From positions 1 to 38,304 of the forward strand of contig CAZLMG010000043.1 in NCBI GenBank assembly GCA_964560765.1: 38,304 bases of DNA, written 5' to 3'. Shown here piece after piece: positions 1 through 8,257 of this stretch (position 1 is its first letter; every line of letters begins with the position of its first letter). The stretch comes from CAZLMG01 sp964560765 (GTDB lineage Bacteria; Bdellovibrionota_B; Oligoflexia; Oligoflexales; CAZLMG01). The position numbers and the translations under genes were made by a program. The notes under the pieces were generated by a model. It had not been told where the DNA came from. It ran no database searches and saw only the letters and a list, made by a program, of their open reading frames with translations.

Positions 1-213
1 GAACACTGGTTGCAGTGGCTGCTTAGCTGACCAGTAAACAGGGACAGGCCCTAGTATCAGTTAGTTAGATGCGGTCGCGCATCATCATCCGCGCCAATGT
101 CACCGATGGCACGTCGACACTCAAGAACTTTCTCTGTGCCCAGCGAATCCGTGCAAGTCAGTTTTGGGACGAAGTCGACTGGCGGCGGCTCCGCTTTATC
201 GGCTCCAAGTGCG
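1..213. other. left edge, no confident gene
   Basis: No open frame here has a convincing start, ribosome site or family motif. A perfect 6-bp inverted repeat with a 4-nt loop lies at 68-83 (GATGCG/CGCATC), but no T-run follows it on either strand. A minus-strand open frame continues from the neighbouring gene region down to about 57 in another register. Its last 50 residues look protein-like, so a frameshifted tail of the gene ending at 214 is possible but unproven. Confidence 0.3.
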
Positions 214-1230
214 CTATTGGCCCTCGATGTACCGCCCCGGCATCCGACCGCAGTTGTCGCCGATGGGCGCACCTTGCGTACTGAGTCCATGCTCAATTCC
301 GAATTTCGTCGCCGCGAGGTCCATTTCTCGTTGCCGCTCAATCCAAAAATCGCGCTCGCTTTGATAATTAGAGCTCTTTTCATAAACGTCTCGCGTCACA
401 GGATTCATCAGCGTATCCGCGGCGCGATCCAGGCGCATGATCACACCATCGAGTCTTAGATCGATAGCGCGAGCTCGTCGTTGCAGGTGGTTACTGCGAA
501 TCTCTTCCGGCGTGGCCGTAGCGGTGACTCCCAGTAATGAATATAGATCCATGCTTAAGTAATCGGCCGGCAACGGCTCGAACATGGAGGATTGAACCCG
601 GCGCATAAACTCCTGAAATTCGGCAGATCGTCCTTGCGGAAGTTCGACGGGCGCGCCGGCCGAGGCACCGATAGGTTGAGAGGTTTGACTCATCTTGTCG
701 AATTCAATGCGAAGATCCTCGGGCAGGATACCAAATACCATACGCAACATATGCCCCTTGGTTGCCTCCCTTCGAAAACCAGCGTTCTCAAGAAATTCGA
801 TGCCTTTCGCATTGTTCCGGCTGACGTCAATAACAGCCAGTTTGCGCCGTTGCTGCGAGAGCTTGCCCTTTAGTTTTTCCACGAGTTTTGTTCCGACACC
901 GGTGCCTCGTTCTTCTGGGGCCACCGTCACATTCAAAATGTACAGCGAACTGCGCTCTATTGCATAGACGATGTAGCCCACGATTCGATCATGGCGCTCG
1001 GCGATCATGGTGATGACGTTTCGTCGTTTCATGGCGCTCAGAAAATCATTCCTTGTCCAGGACTCCTGCCAGGCCGCGCGTTCTATTTCGACGACCTCAG
1101 GTAAGTCGCGGCTGATGAGCCAACGGATATTCAAATCCTCTTGCGCTAGTGCGGGCGATGAGAAGATGTCGGTGAATGCCCCGAGAAATATGGAAGTGAT
1201 GCAAAGAAACCATTTGCCGATACGTGACAT
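214..1230 (-). CDS. exported or membrane-anchored GNAT acetyltransferase with C-terminal J-like domain
   Basis: The 338-residue protein starts at an ATG 6 bases after a strong GGAGG; the open frame extends upstream, but without a ribosome site. Residues 1-30 look like a Sec signal peptide (hydrophobic core, then SPALAQ). Residues 34-165 match a RimI-like GNAT fold, with the acetyl-CoA loop EERGTGVG at 107-114 and the beta-5/alpha-4 signature (IEFLENAGF) near 144. Residues 226-285 resemble a J domain (DLYSLLGV, then a helix ending in NPVTRDVYE), but the HPD tripeptide needed to stimulate Hsp70 is absent. GNAT enzymes need cytosolic acetyl-CoA, so the leader may act as a signal anchor, or the domain may have a non-catalytic role. 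The substrate is unknown. Family assignment of the GNAT part is firm, that of the J-like part moderate. Confidence 0.75.
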   Translation of the reverse strand: MSRIGKWFLCITSIFLGAFTDIFSSPALAQEDLNIRWLISRDLPEVVEIERAAWQESWTRNDFLSAMKRRNVITMIAERHDRIVGYIVYAIERSSLYILNVTVAPEERGTGVGTKLVEKLKGKLSQQRRKLAVIDVSRNNAKGIEFLENAGFRREATKGHMLRMVFGILPEDLRIEFDKMSQTSQPIGASAGAPVELPQGRSAEFQEFMRRVQSSMFEPLPADYLSMDLYSLLGVTATATPEEIRSNHLQRRARAIDLRLDGVIMRLDRAADTLMNPVTRDVYEKSSNYQSERDFWIERQREMDLAATKFGIEHGLSTQGAPIGDNCGRMPGRYIEGQ

Positions 1231-1483
1231 AGCTTCCTCCGGCTGCGGCGCCTGGCCGCTCTGATCTTCAAATGCTGAATTCCTGACAGCAGATCTGCAA
1301 TGGTGGGGCCATAGTTTAAAGTAGCGATCAGGGTCAACGGCGGCGCAGCGGCGCCAACCAACTTCGCCCGGCATGTCGGGTGGTTGAAGGTCGGGGGGCA
1401 TGGTAGCTTGGATCGAGATCCCTTTTTTTTGTTCCGGCCACGACGCGATGAGAATGGATTCACCTAACGCCTATGCCAGCGCA

Positions 1484-1511
1484 ATTATTTCCTGAAATAG
1501 AGAATTTGCAA
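1484..1511 (-). promoter_or_regulatory. candidate sigma-70 promoter for the GNAT/J gene
   Basis: On the minus strand TTGCAA (1506-1511) and AATAAT (1484-1489) are separated by 16 bp, matching 4/6 and 5/6 of the consensus hexamers. The implied leader is long (about 245 nt) and crosses a run of eight A's (T's on the plus strand, about 1423-1430). Pattern match only. Confidence 0.3.
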
Positions 1512-1630
1512 CGGACCTGTTGCATTGGCGGCGTCGGTGAACTGACCTTGAAGTTTTTGTCTACATATTAGGTGGTTGCGAATGGTTTTCGGCGGAGCTC
1601 AGAGATTTCAAGCCGGATAGTAAACATAGC

Positions 1631-1800
1631 CCGCATATGGCCACAGGACCGCTGGCAGCGGCTGATGCCGCATATGGCCACAGGACCGCTGGCAGCGGCT
1701 GATGCCGCATATGGCCACAGGGACCGCTGGCAGCGGCTGATGCCGCATATGGCCACAGGGACCGCTGGCAGCAGCTGATGCCGCACATTGCTACAGCATG
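1631..1800. repeat. four 37-38 bp tandem repeats with internal palindrome, plus a decayed fifth copy
   Basis: Units lie at 1631-1667, 1668-1704, 1705-1742 and 1743-1780. The first two are identical 37-mers; the next two carry one extra G, and the last has one substitution. A degraded partial copy at 1781-1800 overlaps the thrS stop codon at 1791. Each unit holds the perfect dyad CCGCTG-G-CAGCGG and the palindrome GCATATG(C). Units abut directly with no spacers, so this is not a CRISPR array. Four strong GC hairpins in the thrS 3' untranslated region could stop transcription or protect the mRNA end, as REP/BIME elements do; this role is inferred. Confidence 0.9.
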
Positions 1801-3617
1801 GCAGCCATGGGCTCGCGCAGCATCTTCCGCTCACGGATTTCCACTTGCAACATGCTGACAAAGTCAGCGCGAGTCATTGTCTCTTGCTGTTCGACACCAT
1901 AGCGACGAATGGTGACCGTGCCATCCTCAACCTCTTTTTTGCCTAGTATGAGTAGGATCGGAATCTTGCGCATGGCATTGGTGCGGATCTTCTTGCCAAA
2001 ACTGTTGTCTGACTTATCGATCTCGACGCGAACCATTTGTTGATGCAGATCGAGGCTCAGTTGATCGGCGTAAGCATTGCATTCGTCGCTGACCGGGATC
2101 ATGCAGACCTGCGTTGGTGCGCACCAGGTGGGAAAGGCGCCACCATAATACTCGATCAAGAAACTGAGGAAACGCTCGTGGGTAGAAAGTGGTGCCCGGT
2201 GAATGATGATGGGTACCTGCTCTTTGCCTTCGCTATCGATGTACTTCATATCGAAATTGTGAGGACTCAAGAAGTCGACCTGTATGGTCGACACAGTCTC
2301 TTCGCGACCCATCAGATTGCGGAATTGGATATCAATTTTTGGCCCGTAGAACGCCGCTTCGCCTTCACCAACAAAATACTTCAGGTTCAGGCCATCCATG
2401 ACTTTTGCCAACATCGTTTCGGCGCGATCCCACATTTCGGGTGGGCCCTTGAACTTGTCCGCATTCTCAGCGCCGCGAATGGACAGGCGGAACGAGTATT
2501 GTGACAAGCGGAACGTGTCGTAGAACTCCATGTACATTTGCATCAGACTGCGGAATTCTTCTTCGAATTGGTCCAGTGTCAGGTAGATATGCGCATCGTT
2601 CATAGTCATGCACCGAACGCGAATCAAGCCGCCTAACTCGCCGGACTTCTCATAACGATAACAGGTACCGTATTCCGCCAAGCGCAGCGGCAACTCCCGA
2701 TAGCTGCGGATACGTGACCCATAGATCAAGTGGTGATGCGGGCAGTTCATGGGCTTCAAATAGTAGCGCGTTTCCACGTCTGAATCGTCGTCCTTCACTA
2801 CCATCGGTGGAAACATGGAGTCCTTGTATGCCGCAAGATGCTGTGAGCGCACGTAAAGCTGTTCCTTGGTGATGTGGGGTGTCGCCACGCGCTTATAGCC
2901 GTAAAGGAACTCTTTCTCTTCTGCAAATTTTTGAATTTCATTGCGAATGGTGGTGCCGTTCGGCAGCCAAAGCGGCAGGCCTTTGCCGACGATGTCTTCC
3001 TGGTGGAAGATCTCTAGTTCTTTGCCTAGCTTCTTGTGATCAAATTGCTCCGCCAGCTTTCTGCGCTTGAGGTAGTCGTCCAATTCGGCGCGTGTCTCGA
3101 AGGCCAATCCATAAACGCGGGTAAGCATCTTGTTGTCTTCGCTGCCGAGCCAATAGGCGCCCGCTATCCGGTCGAGCTTGAATGCGTCTTCGGGCAATTC
3201 ACCCGTATGCGCCACGTGCGGTCCTTCGCAGAGATCGGAGAATGGGCCGTTGCTATAAAAGGAAAAATTGCTCTCTCCGCGGGACTTCAGGTTCTGAATG
3301 TTTTCCGCTTTATATGATTCGTCGCCGATCTCTTTGACTTTGGCGAGAGCGCCAGCAGCATCCAAATCAACGCGCGCAAACGGCTGACGCTGGCGAATAA
3401 TCTTCTTCATGATCTTTTCGATCTCAGACAAGTCAGACTCATGCAGGTGCGCATCACCCAAGTCAAAATCGTAGTAAAAGCCATTATCTATGGGCGGGCC
3501 AAACCCCAGCTTTGCAGCCGGGAACTTCGTCTTGACCGCTTGCGCGAGCACGTGGGCCAGCGAATGGCGAAGACGGTAAATGCGGCTTTCGGGGTTCAGC
3601 GAATCTTGCGCAGCCAT
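1791..3617 (-). CDS. thrS: threonyl-tRNA synthetase, form lacking the N-terminal TGS domain
   Basis: Class II synthetase charging tRNA-Thr, 608 residues. The protein begins almost at the editing domain: HSLAH at 18-22 and the downstream C-x-G-P-H motif (DLCEGPH) form the Ser-tRNA hydrolysis site. The usual ~60-residue N-terminal TGS domain is missing. In the catalytic core, MNCPHH, NDAHIY and IIHRAPLSTHERF carry the zinc ligands Cys, His and His and motif 3. Motif 2 is seen in YRYEKSGELGGLIRVR. The C-terminal ~105 residues form the anticodon-binding domain. AAGGAA lies about 8 bases before the start ATG. It is the last gene of the guaB-led run, 43 bp after the ADA-like gene. Its final codons lie in the degraded end of the tandem repeat, so its C-terminus has been touched by repeat growth or decay. 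Confidence 0.96.
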   Translation of the reverse strand: MAAQDSLNPESRIYRLRHSLAHVLAQAVKTKFPAAKLGFGPPIDNGFYYDFDLGDAHLHESDLSEIEKIMKKIIRQRQPFARVDLDAAGALAKVKEIGDESYKAENIQNLKSRGESNFSFYSNGPFSDLCEGPHVAHTGELPEDAFKLDRIAGAYWLGSEDNKMLTRVYGLAFETRAELDDYLKRRKLAEQFDHKKLGKELEIFHQEDIVGKGLPLWLPNGTTIRNEIQKFAEEKEFLYGYKRVATPHITKEQLYVRSQHLAAYKDSMFPPMVVKDDDSDVETRYYLKPMNCPHHHLIYGSRIRSYRELPLRLAEYGTCYRYEKSGELGGLIRVRCMTMNDAHIYLTLDQFEEEFRSLMQMYMEFYDTFRLSQYSFRLSIRGAENADKFKGPPEMWDRAETMLAKVMDGLNLKYFVGEGEAAFYGPKIDIQFRNLMGREETVSTIQVDFLSPHNFDMKYIDSEGKEQVPIIIHRAPLSTHERFLSFLIEYYGGAFPTWCAPTQVCMIPVSDECNAYADQLSLDLHQQMVRVEIDKSDNSFGKKIRTNAMRKIPILLILGKKEVEDGTVTIRRYGVEQQETMTRADFVSMLQVEIRERKMLREPMAAML

Positions 3618-3660
3618 GCGAATTTCCTTACAAATCAGCGATCATATGCAATTCAAATGT

Positions 3661-5031
3661 TTACCATGAATGGGGGGCGGTGGAAAGGTTTGGCGCGCGT
3701 CCGGTCATGATTGGGCTGGCAGATTGGCGAGATAGTTCAGCCATGGCTTGCATCGTCTCGCGGCTGCAACCCATGCTTTTTCGGCAGATCTCTGCCTCAT
3801 TTGCTAGGGTCGAGGCAAAAATACCGGGATCATCAGCGCCCAGAATCACCGGCCAACCAGCAGCTTGAAAGCGAGGCAGCGGGTGTGCCTCATAGCTGGG
3901 CAACTGAGCAATGATACGATTGGAAGTGGGGCACGACTCTATGACGGGTCGCGCCGATACGGCTCCCGACATGACAGCGCCTTGGAGTTGCGACAGTGAT
4001 TCTATGTCATCTTCTGCGTAGACATAGGGCAGTTCAGGGGGGGGATGGTCTGTCAGGATCTGTTCATAACGCTGAATATCGATATCACACCGATCGTAGC
4101 CCGCGGCACTTAAGCTTAAGACATGTTGTCTCAGCCAGGTGACGTGGCACTCCAGGTTTAAGCGAGATTCCAGTCCCGACGTTCCCAATAACTGTTCCGG
4201 TGCAATTCCTAATGCGAGCGCATGTCCCAGGCGATGGGCGCCCAGGCTGGCTGCCTCCGCAACTCGCTGCACCGCCGTGCGCAGATGGGTGCGCTGAAAT
4301 GACTCTCCGACGTGCACCAGAGCGGCAAGTGCATGCCTTGGCTCCGCCGTATTGTCTTGATGCAGTCTGGTTAAAAGAGGCGCAAGATCCACCGGGGAGT
4401 GGGGTTCTTCGTCGCCGCAAAAGTCAACTCCGACGATAGCATCAGCCAGCTCAGGCTCTCGGCGTAGCCACTGTTTTAGTGCCTCATATTGCTGTAGTCC
4501 CAATTCGGGTTCGCGGCTCAACGAGATGACTAATCGCGGTCTGAGTTGTTGGGCGTGTTCGCTCCAAGCCCGCACAGTGGTCGCCAAATAATGAAAATAA
4601 TCCGCGACGGTACTAACAGGCAAACGATAGGGAAAGAGCAGCCGGTACTCGGCGTAGGTCAGTTCTTCGCGATCATGGCGCTGAAAAACCCGCGTCATCA
4701 CTTCCGCATCCTGAAATCGATTGGAGCAAAGGGCTATGATCAAATTGAAGCGCGCCTGGAACTGCGGAAACGGAGTCGCCGCATGTAGTTCATAATGCTG
4801 ACGCAAAAGTTCGAGGCCGCGCTCATCGTCGCGCCAGAATTCATCAATGGGTGGGGCGACGCCATAGGCCTTGGCATATTGGTCCTGGTACCAGCGCAGG
4901 CCCAGCGCGCAGTTTCCGTGCCGACGCTTTCCCATCTCCCAAAGGTCTTCTGCCGTCAAACAACCGAATAGGTGGAGGTGCAAATCCGTGGAGGGCGCTC
5001 CGTCGAATACGGATGAGTGCGGCGAGTTCAT
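3661..5031 (-). CDS. adenosine deaminase-like metal-dependent hydrolase
   Basis: A 456-residue member of the ADA branch of the amidohydrolase superfamily, expected to deaminate an adenine-containing nucleoside or base. Metal and catalytic residues are all visible: H18 and H20 (DLHLHLFG), H240 and E243 (HVGES), H270 (RLGHA) and D400/D401 (LGADDPGIF); SCPTSN at 367-371 is also typical. It is longer than classical ADA (about 340), mainly by an insert around residues 30-130. The position that is Asp in HLDG of adenosine deaminases, and contacts the ribose 5'-hydroxyl, is Phe (F22), so the substrate may not be plain adenosine. It overlaps the upstream NFACT gene by 4 bp (ATGA), and GGAGG precedes the ATG by 6 bases. 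Sharing an operon with guaBA fits purine metabolism. Confidence 0.85.
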   Translation of the reverse strand: MNSPHSSVFDGAPSTDLHLHLFGCLTAEDLWEMGKRRHGNCALGLRWYQDQYAKAYGVAPPIDEFWRDDERGLELLRQHYELHAATPFPQFQARFNLIIALCSNRFQDAEVMTRVFQRHDREELTYAEYRLLFPYRLPVSTVADYFHYLATTVRAWSEHAQQLRPRLVISLSREPELGLQQYEALKQWLRREPELADAIVGVDFCGDEEPHSPVDLAPLLTRLHQDNTAEPRHALAALVHVGESFQRTHLRTAVQRVAEAASLGAHRLGHALALGIAPEQLLGTSGLESRLNLECHVTWLRQHVLSLSAAGYDRCDIDIQRYEQILTDHPPPELPYVYAEDDIESLSQLQGAVMSGAVSARPVIESCPTSNRIIAQLPSYEAHPLPRFQAAGWPVILGADDPGIFASTLANEAEICRKSMGCSRETMQAMAELSRQSASPIMTGRAPNLSTAPHSW

Positions 5032-6419
5032 GCGCCACCTCCGGCGACGGCCGTATTCATGATCTCATCCAACTCCTCTTGCGTGTAGCGAATGAAGATA
5101 GTTTCCGACTGATCGATGAGCCAAAGTCCAGGTGCCAATCCCTTGCGCTTGCGCAGAAAACGCCGTGCGGTGCGATACACCTCTCCGGCCATATCCTTGC
5201 GCAGTGGAGAAAAATGCAAAGCCAAAATAGCGGCCTGGCGAACTGTCGTCGGCGAGATGCTGCCTTGGCGGGCCGCGATAATGACGTGCGATCCCGTCAT
5301 CCCTGAGACATGGAACCACAAGTCATTTGCCCGCGCGGCTTTGGTCAACGCATCATTGTCGGCCGCGCTCTTTCCCACCTGAATCAGCAGGCCATCGCGC
5401 GAACGAAACTCCCGATAGGGTTTGGCAACGGGCGGTGCGACTCGTCCTGTTACTTCGACGCGAAGGCCTAACTTATGACGGTCCGCAACTGCGGCCAGTT
5501 CACTTTGACTTTGTGGCGACTCTTCTAACCGCTGAATATCAGCTTGCAGTCGTGTTACATTCATTTCGATATCGCGCAGTCGCTGCACCCCGATATCCTG
5601 AGAGCGTTGCAGTCGCTTTCGTTGCCGATGTGCTTGATCTAGATTTTCGCCGGGAGTCAGTTGGGGGTCGAGTTCAAGAAGGAGGGGGTCGGGGCTGACT
5701 TCTGGATCGTCGATGCGATGCTGCTCCACCCCCGAAGGAATTTCGTGGAGATGGGTGCTGAGAGCCGTGATTTGCAATTCCAGAGCCGCCATTGCGGTCA
5801 CTGCGGGCAGCTGCTGCTGCTCTCTTTCTAGAGACTTCCGTACCGTCTTCAGGCGCCGCCGTAGACGGCGCAGCAGGTCTCGTTGCTCCGTACCCATAGT
5901 TGCCGCTGACGGCGTGCATGCAGGTGTTTCGGTAGTTGCGCCCGGTCGCAGGCTAGCCCACACATCTTCCAAAATCGACTGACCAGTGGACTCGCCTTGC
6001 GGGATCAGCTTGCGCTTGGTGAACGTGCCGCCCAGGCCCCATCGCACGAGCATTGTGCCATCCGGCATGACTAGGCTCAAGGCAGGTGGCTTTTCGTTGC
6101 TGAGCTGGAGCTGCCATGGGGGGCTGTCGTGTGGGCCGCAAAAGATATGGATATCCCCATTTCCACTTCGTTGAACATCACGAATTTCTGTATGGGGGAG
6201 GTGCTTGCGCACCAAATTACTCAAGGCCATTTGCGCTGATGTGGCCTCGGGTTTATCTAGGCTGAGGCGGACGGCGCGTGACTGTTGTCGCACATCCAAG
6301 ATCAGGAAAAACTTTCGGGGCAAGTCTACAGCCGCTTTGCCTGCCGCCGACACCTGCCAGATGAATTCAAGATCTGGCGTTTGCCAGCATTTTCCGGTTC
6401 GCAACAGTGGCCAATTCAT
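5028..6419 (-). CDS. NFACT-family protein (RqcH/Rqc2-like), short form
   Basis: 463 residues. The C-terminal NFACT-R domain at about 334-435 is clear: YREFRSRDGLLIQVGKSAADND, then NDLWFHVSGMTGSHVI and a basic segment RRFLRKRKG. The middle (175-305) is a charged coiled coil, as in Rqc2/RqcH. The N-terminal ~160 residues should correspond to NFACT-N but are divergent, and the protein is about 100 residues shorter than typical RqcH/FbpA. Known family members bind stalled 50S-peptidyl-tRNA complexes and direct C-terminal alanine tailing. Whether this short version does so is unknown. Its start overlaps the stop of the acyltransferase gene (ATGA), with AAGG 5 bases upstream, so translation is probably coupled. 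Confidence 0.88.
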   Translation of the reverse strand: MNWPLLRTGKCWQTPDLEFIWQVSAAGKAAVDLPRKFFLILDVRQQSRAVRLSLDKPEATSAQMALSNLVRKHLPHTEIRDVQRSGNGDIHIFCGPHDSPPWQLQLSNEKPPALSLVMPDGTMLVRWGLGGTFTKRKLIPQGESTGQSILEDVWASLRPGATTETPACTPSAATMGTEQRDLLRRLRRRLKTVRKSLEREQQQLPAVTAMAALELQITALSTHLHEIPSGVEQHRIDDPEVSPDPLLLELDPQLTPGENLDQAHRQRKRLQRSQDIGVQRLRDIEMNVTRLQADIQRLEESPQSQSELAAVADRHKLGLRVEVTGRVAPPVAKPYREFRSRDGLLIQVGKSAADNDALTKAARANDLWFHVSGMTGSHVIIAARQGSISPTTVRQAAILALHFSPLRKDMAGEVYRTARRFLRKRKGLAPGLWLIDQSETIFIRYTQEELDEIMNTAVAGGGA

Positions 6420-7141
6420 GGCGCCTTCGAGCGTTTGAGCAGCTCTAGGCCGCGTTGCTCCACGTCGTCCAATGCCTTGGCCATGGCCTGCTTTGCCGCG
6501 CCAAAACGCAAGCCGCGCGCATCATCGTCGACAATCCATGGCTCGCCATACACGATCAGGAGGCGAGAAAATGGCTTCGGAATGCGCATCAAATCCCAGG
6601 AGTTCAGTTGCCAATAGCGCTCGGCGATGAGGCTGGTGGGCAAAAGCGGGAGTCGGCCATCCCGCGACATCACCACGGCTCCTGATTTTACTTTGCGACG
6701 AGGCCCGCGCGGACCATCAACCGTGATCATACAGCCATCGCCGTCCAGGCAGCGCTGGAGGAGCGCATCGCTGGCTTCCATCCCGCCTTTGTTGGTGCTG
6801 CCGCGGACGGTCTTGAAGCCGCAGCTCTTGGCGACGAAGCTGATCAACTCGCCATCGGTCGAGGCGCTGATGAGAATATTGATTCGGCCTGGTGGATGGG
6901 CTCCGATAAAAGACCAATGATGCTCGTGCCAAATAGGCAAAATCATGCCGCCGCGAGAATGCATGCTTTCGGCGCAGCGAAAGTGCTCTGCTCCGTGAAC
7001 TTCAACTCGGTAGGTGGCATGCAAGGCTTGGAAAATGAAGCGGGATAGCCAGCACAGGACGCGCAACTTGATCCTTTGGAGTAGAGGCAATGCTTGGACA
7101 CGATGACTGACGGATAGGTCGACTTCGTCGCTACCATGCAT
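6416..7141 (-). CDS. DUF374 / lysophospholipid acyltransferase-family protein
   Basis: 241 residues with the DUF374 pattern: WHEHH at 71-75 (the acyltransferase HX4D-like region), STDGE at 94-98, RGSTNKGG at 113-120, VDGPRGPRRKVKSG at 141-154 and SWD at 181-183. A hydrophobic stretch near 26-41 could dip into the inner membrane. Members are thought to transfer acyl chains to lipid or lipid A-like acceptors, but few have been tested. The ATG lies inside the last codons of mtgA (11-bp overlap), with GAGGAGGG about 8 bases upstream. Neighbours mtgA and dnaE suggest constitutive envelope-growth expression. Confidence 0.88.
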   Translation of the reverse strand: MHGSDEVDLSVSHRVQALPLLQRIKLRVLCWLSRFIFQALHATYRVEVHGAEHFRCAESMHSRGGMILPIWHEHHWSFIGAHPPGRINILISASTDGELISFVAKSCGFKTVRGSTNKGGMEASDALLQRCLDGDGCMITVDGPRGPRRKVKSGAVVMSRDGRLPLLPTSLIAERYWQLNSWDLMRIPKPFSRLLIVYGEPWIVDDDARGLRFGAAKQAMAKALDDVEQRGLELLKRSKAP

Positions 7142-8246
7142 CGACGGGGCCCTCCTCAGGATGGGTTAGTGGCGAAACTACTGGTGTTGGGCTCGGCACT
7201 GCTGACTCAACACCATCCGCAACGAGGGGCTCAGCACTGGCATTCGCTGGGCTATGTTCTGTGGGCGCTGCCAAATTGAATAGCAGCGACGACGAGTTGT
7301 CCGCAATGCTCATCGTCGGTTCAGATGCGTCAAGGTTCATTGAAGGATTCGGCGACGTTGTGGGTTCTGCGCCGGTGTCATCCTCCTCAGGGCTGGACTG
7401 CGCTAGCCACTGGCGTAATCGCTCTGCGGCATCCTGGTCGGACAGTGCCGCAATTTTTTCAGCTCCAGCAATAGGTCCACCAAAGTTACCAGTAATGACG
7501 ACATTTTGCCATTGGGCCGCAGTGATGTAGCCGTTCAGCCGCATGCGCGAGGCAATGGTCGCATAACGCTGATGGCCAAAGGGAGTTAAATTGCGTTGGC
7601 GCAGTCCGCGCGACCAGGAGTTGGGGCTGGGAAGAACTAGCGCCAGGTGCACGGCTTGCTGAATGGTCAGCAATTCAGGTTTGGTGTTGAAATAGCGATC
7701 AGAGGCCTCCCGCAATCCGTAGATGGCATCTCCGAATTCAGCCAGGTTGATATACCACTCCAGAATTTCGGCTTTCGTCAGTAGCTTTTCGACCAGCAAT
7801 GCACCAACGGCCTCGCGGGCTTTGCGAATCAACGTCTTTTCTCGGGTGAGGAATGCCATTTTCACGACTTGCTGGGTAATGGTGGAACCGCCTCGCACGT
7901 AACGGCCGTGGCGCATGTTCGTCTCGTAACTCTTGGCCAGCTCGATCATGTCGAGGCCATTGTGTTGATAGAAGCGCGCATCTTCGGCGACGATCATGGC
8001 GTTATAGACGTGGCGAGAGATGCGTTTGCCTTGAATCCAACCGCGCTCTTGCGGACCGACGCGAACGTGGACCTCGCCTCGCTTGCGTTCCCATCTCGTC
8101 ACTTCCACGGACTCGCCCTTGAGGCGCCAGACGGGTGGTATAAACCAATAAACTCCCCCAAGCACGGCGACCAGAAACAAGAGCATGACTCGTTTCCATG
8201 TCAGCTTTGGCAAATAAAGTCTCTTTGCTGGCGGTGTTTCTTGCAT
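7131..8246 (-). CDS. mtgA: monofunctional biosynthetic peptidoglycan transglycosylase
   Basis: GT51 glycosyltransferase polymerising lipid II into glycan strands at the periplasmic face. A single N-terminal membrane anchor spans about 18-37, after a short basic cytoplasmic tail. EDARFYQHNG at 88-97 carries the catalytic Glu, and GGSTITQQ at 119-126 is the second signature; ILEWYINLAEFG and a helix with LPSPNSWS follow. There is no transpeptidase domain. The last ~100 residues (272-371) are a low-complexity Pro/Ser/Thr/Glu-rich tail not usual for MtgA (about 240 residues in enterobacteria); it could be a wall-facing linker. The gene starts 11 bp after dnaE stops, with no strong ribosome site, so coupling to dnaE is likely. 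Confidence 0.94.
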   Translation of the reverse strand: MQETPPAKRLYLPKLTWKRVMLLFLVAVLGGVYWFIPPVWRLKGESVEVTRWERKRGEVHVRVGPQERGWIQGKRISRHVYNAMIVAEDARFYQHNGLDMIELAKSYETNMRHGRYVRGGSTITQQVVKMAFLTREKTLIRKAREAVGALLVEKLLTKAEILEWYINLAEFGDAIYGLREASDRYFNTKPELLTIQQAVHLALVLPSPNSWSRGLRQRNLTPFGHQRYATIASRMRLNGYITAAQWQNVVITGNFGGPIAGAEKIAALSDQDAAERLRQWLAQSSPEEDDTGAEPTTSPNPSMNLDASEPTMSIADNSSSLLFNLAAPTEHSPANASAEPLVADGVESAVPSPTPVVSPLTHPEEGPVDAW

Positions 8247-8257
8247 GGGCGTCCGGG

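Noticed and set aside
1399..1431. Plus-strand intrinsic terminator (short GATC dyad followed by eight T's)
   Set aside because: The stem is only 4-5 bp with a 2-4 base loop, and no plus-strand gene precedes it; more likely an A-tract near the minus-strand promoter.
1631..1800. CRISPR array
   Set aside because: Units of 37-38 bp abut directly with no unique spacers, and no cas genes are present.
1561..1861. Repetitive small ORFs on both strands over the tandem repeats
   Set aside because: They are open only because the repeat lacks stops in those frames; no ribosome site, and they overlap the thrS end.
2037..2504. 155-codon plus-strand ORF within thrS
   Set aside because: Antisense to a well-conserved synthetase gene, with no independent support.
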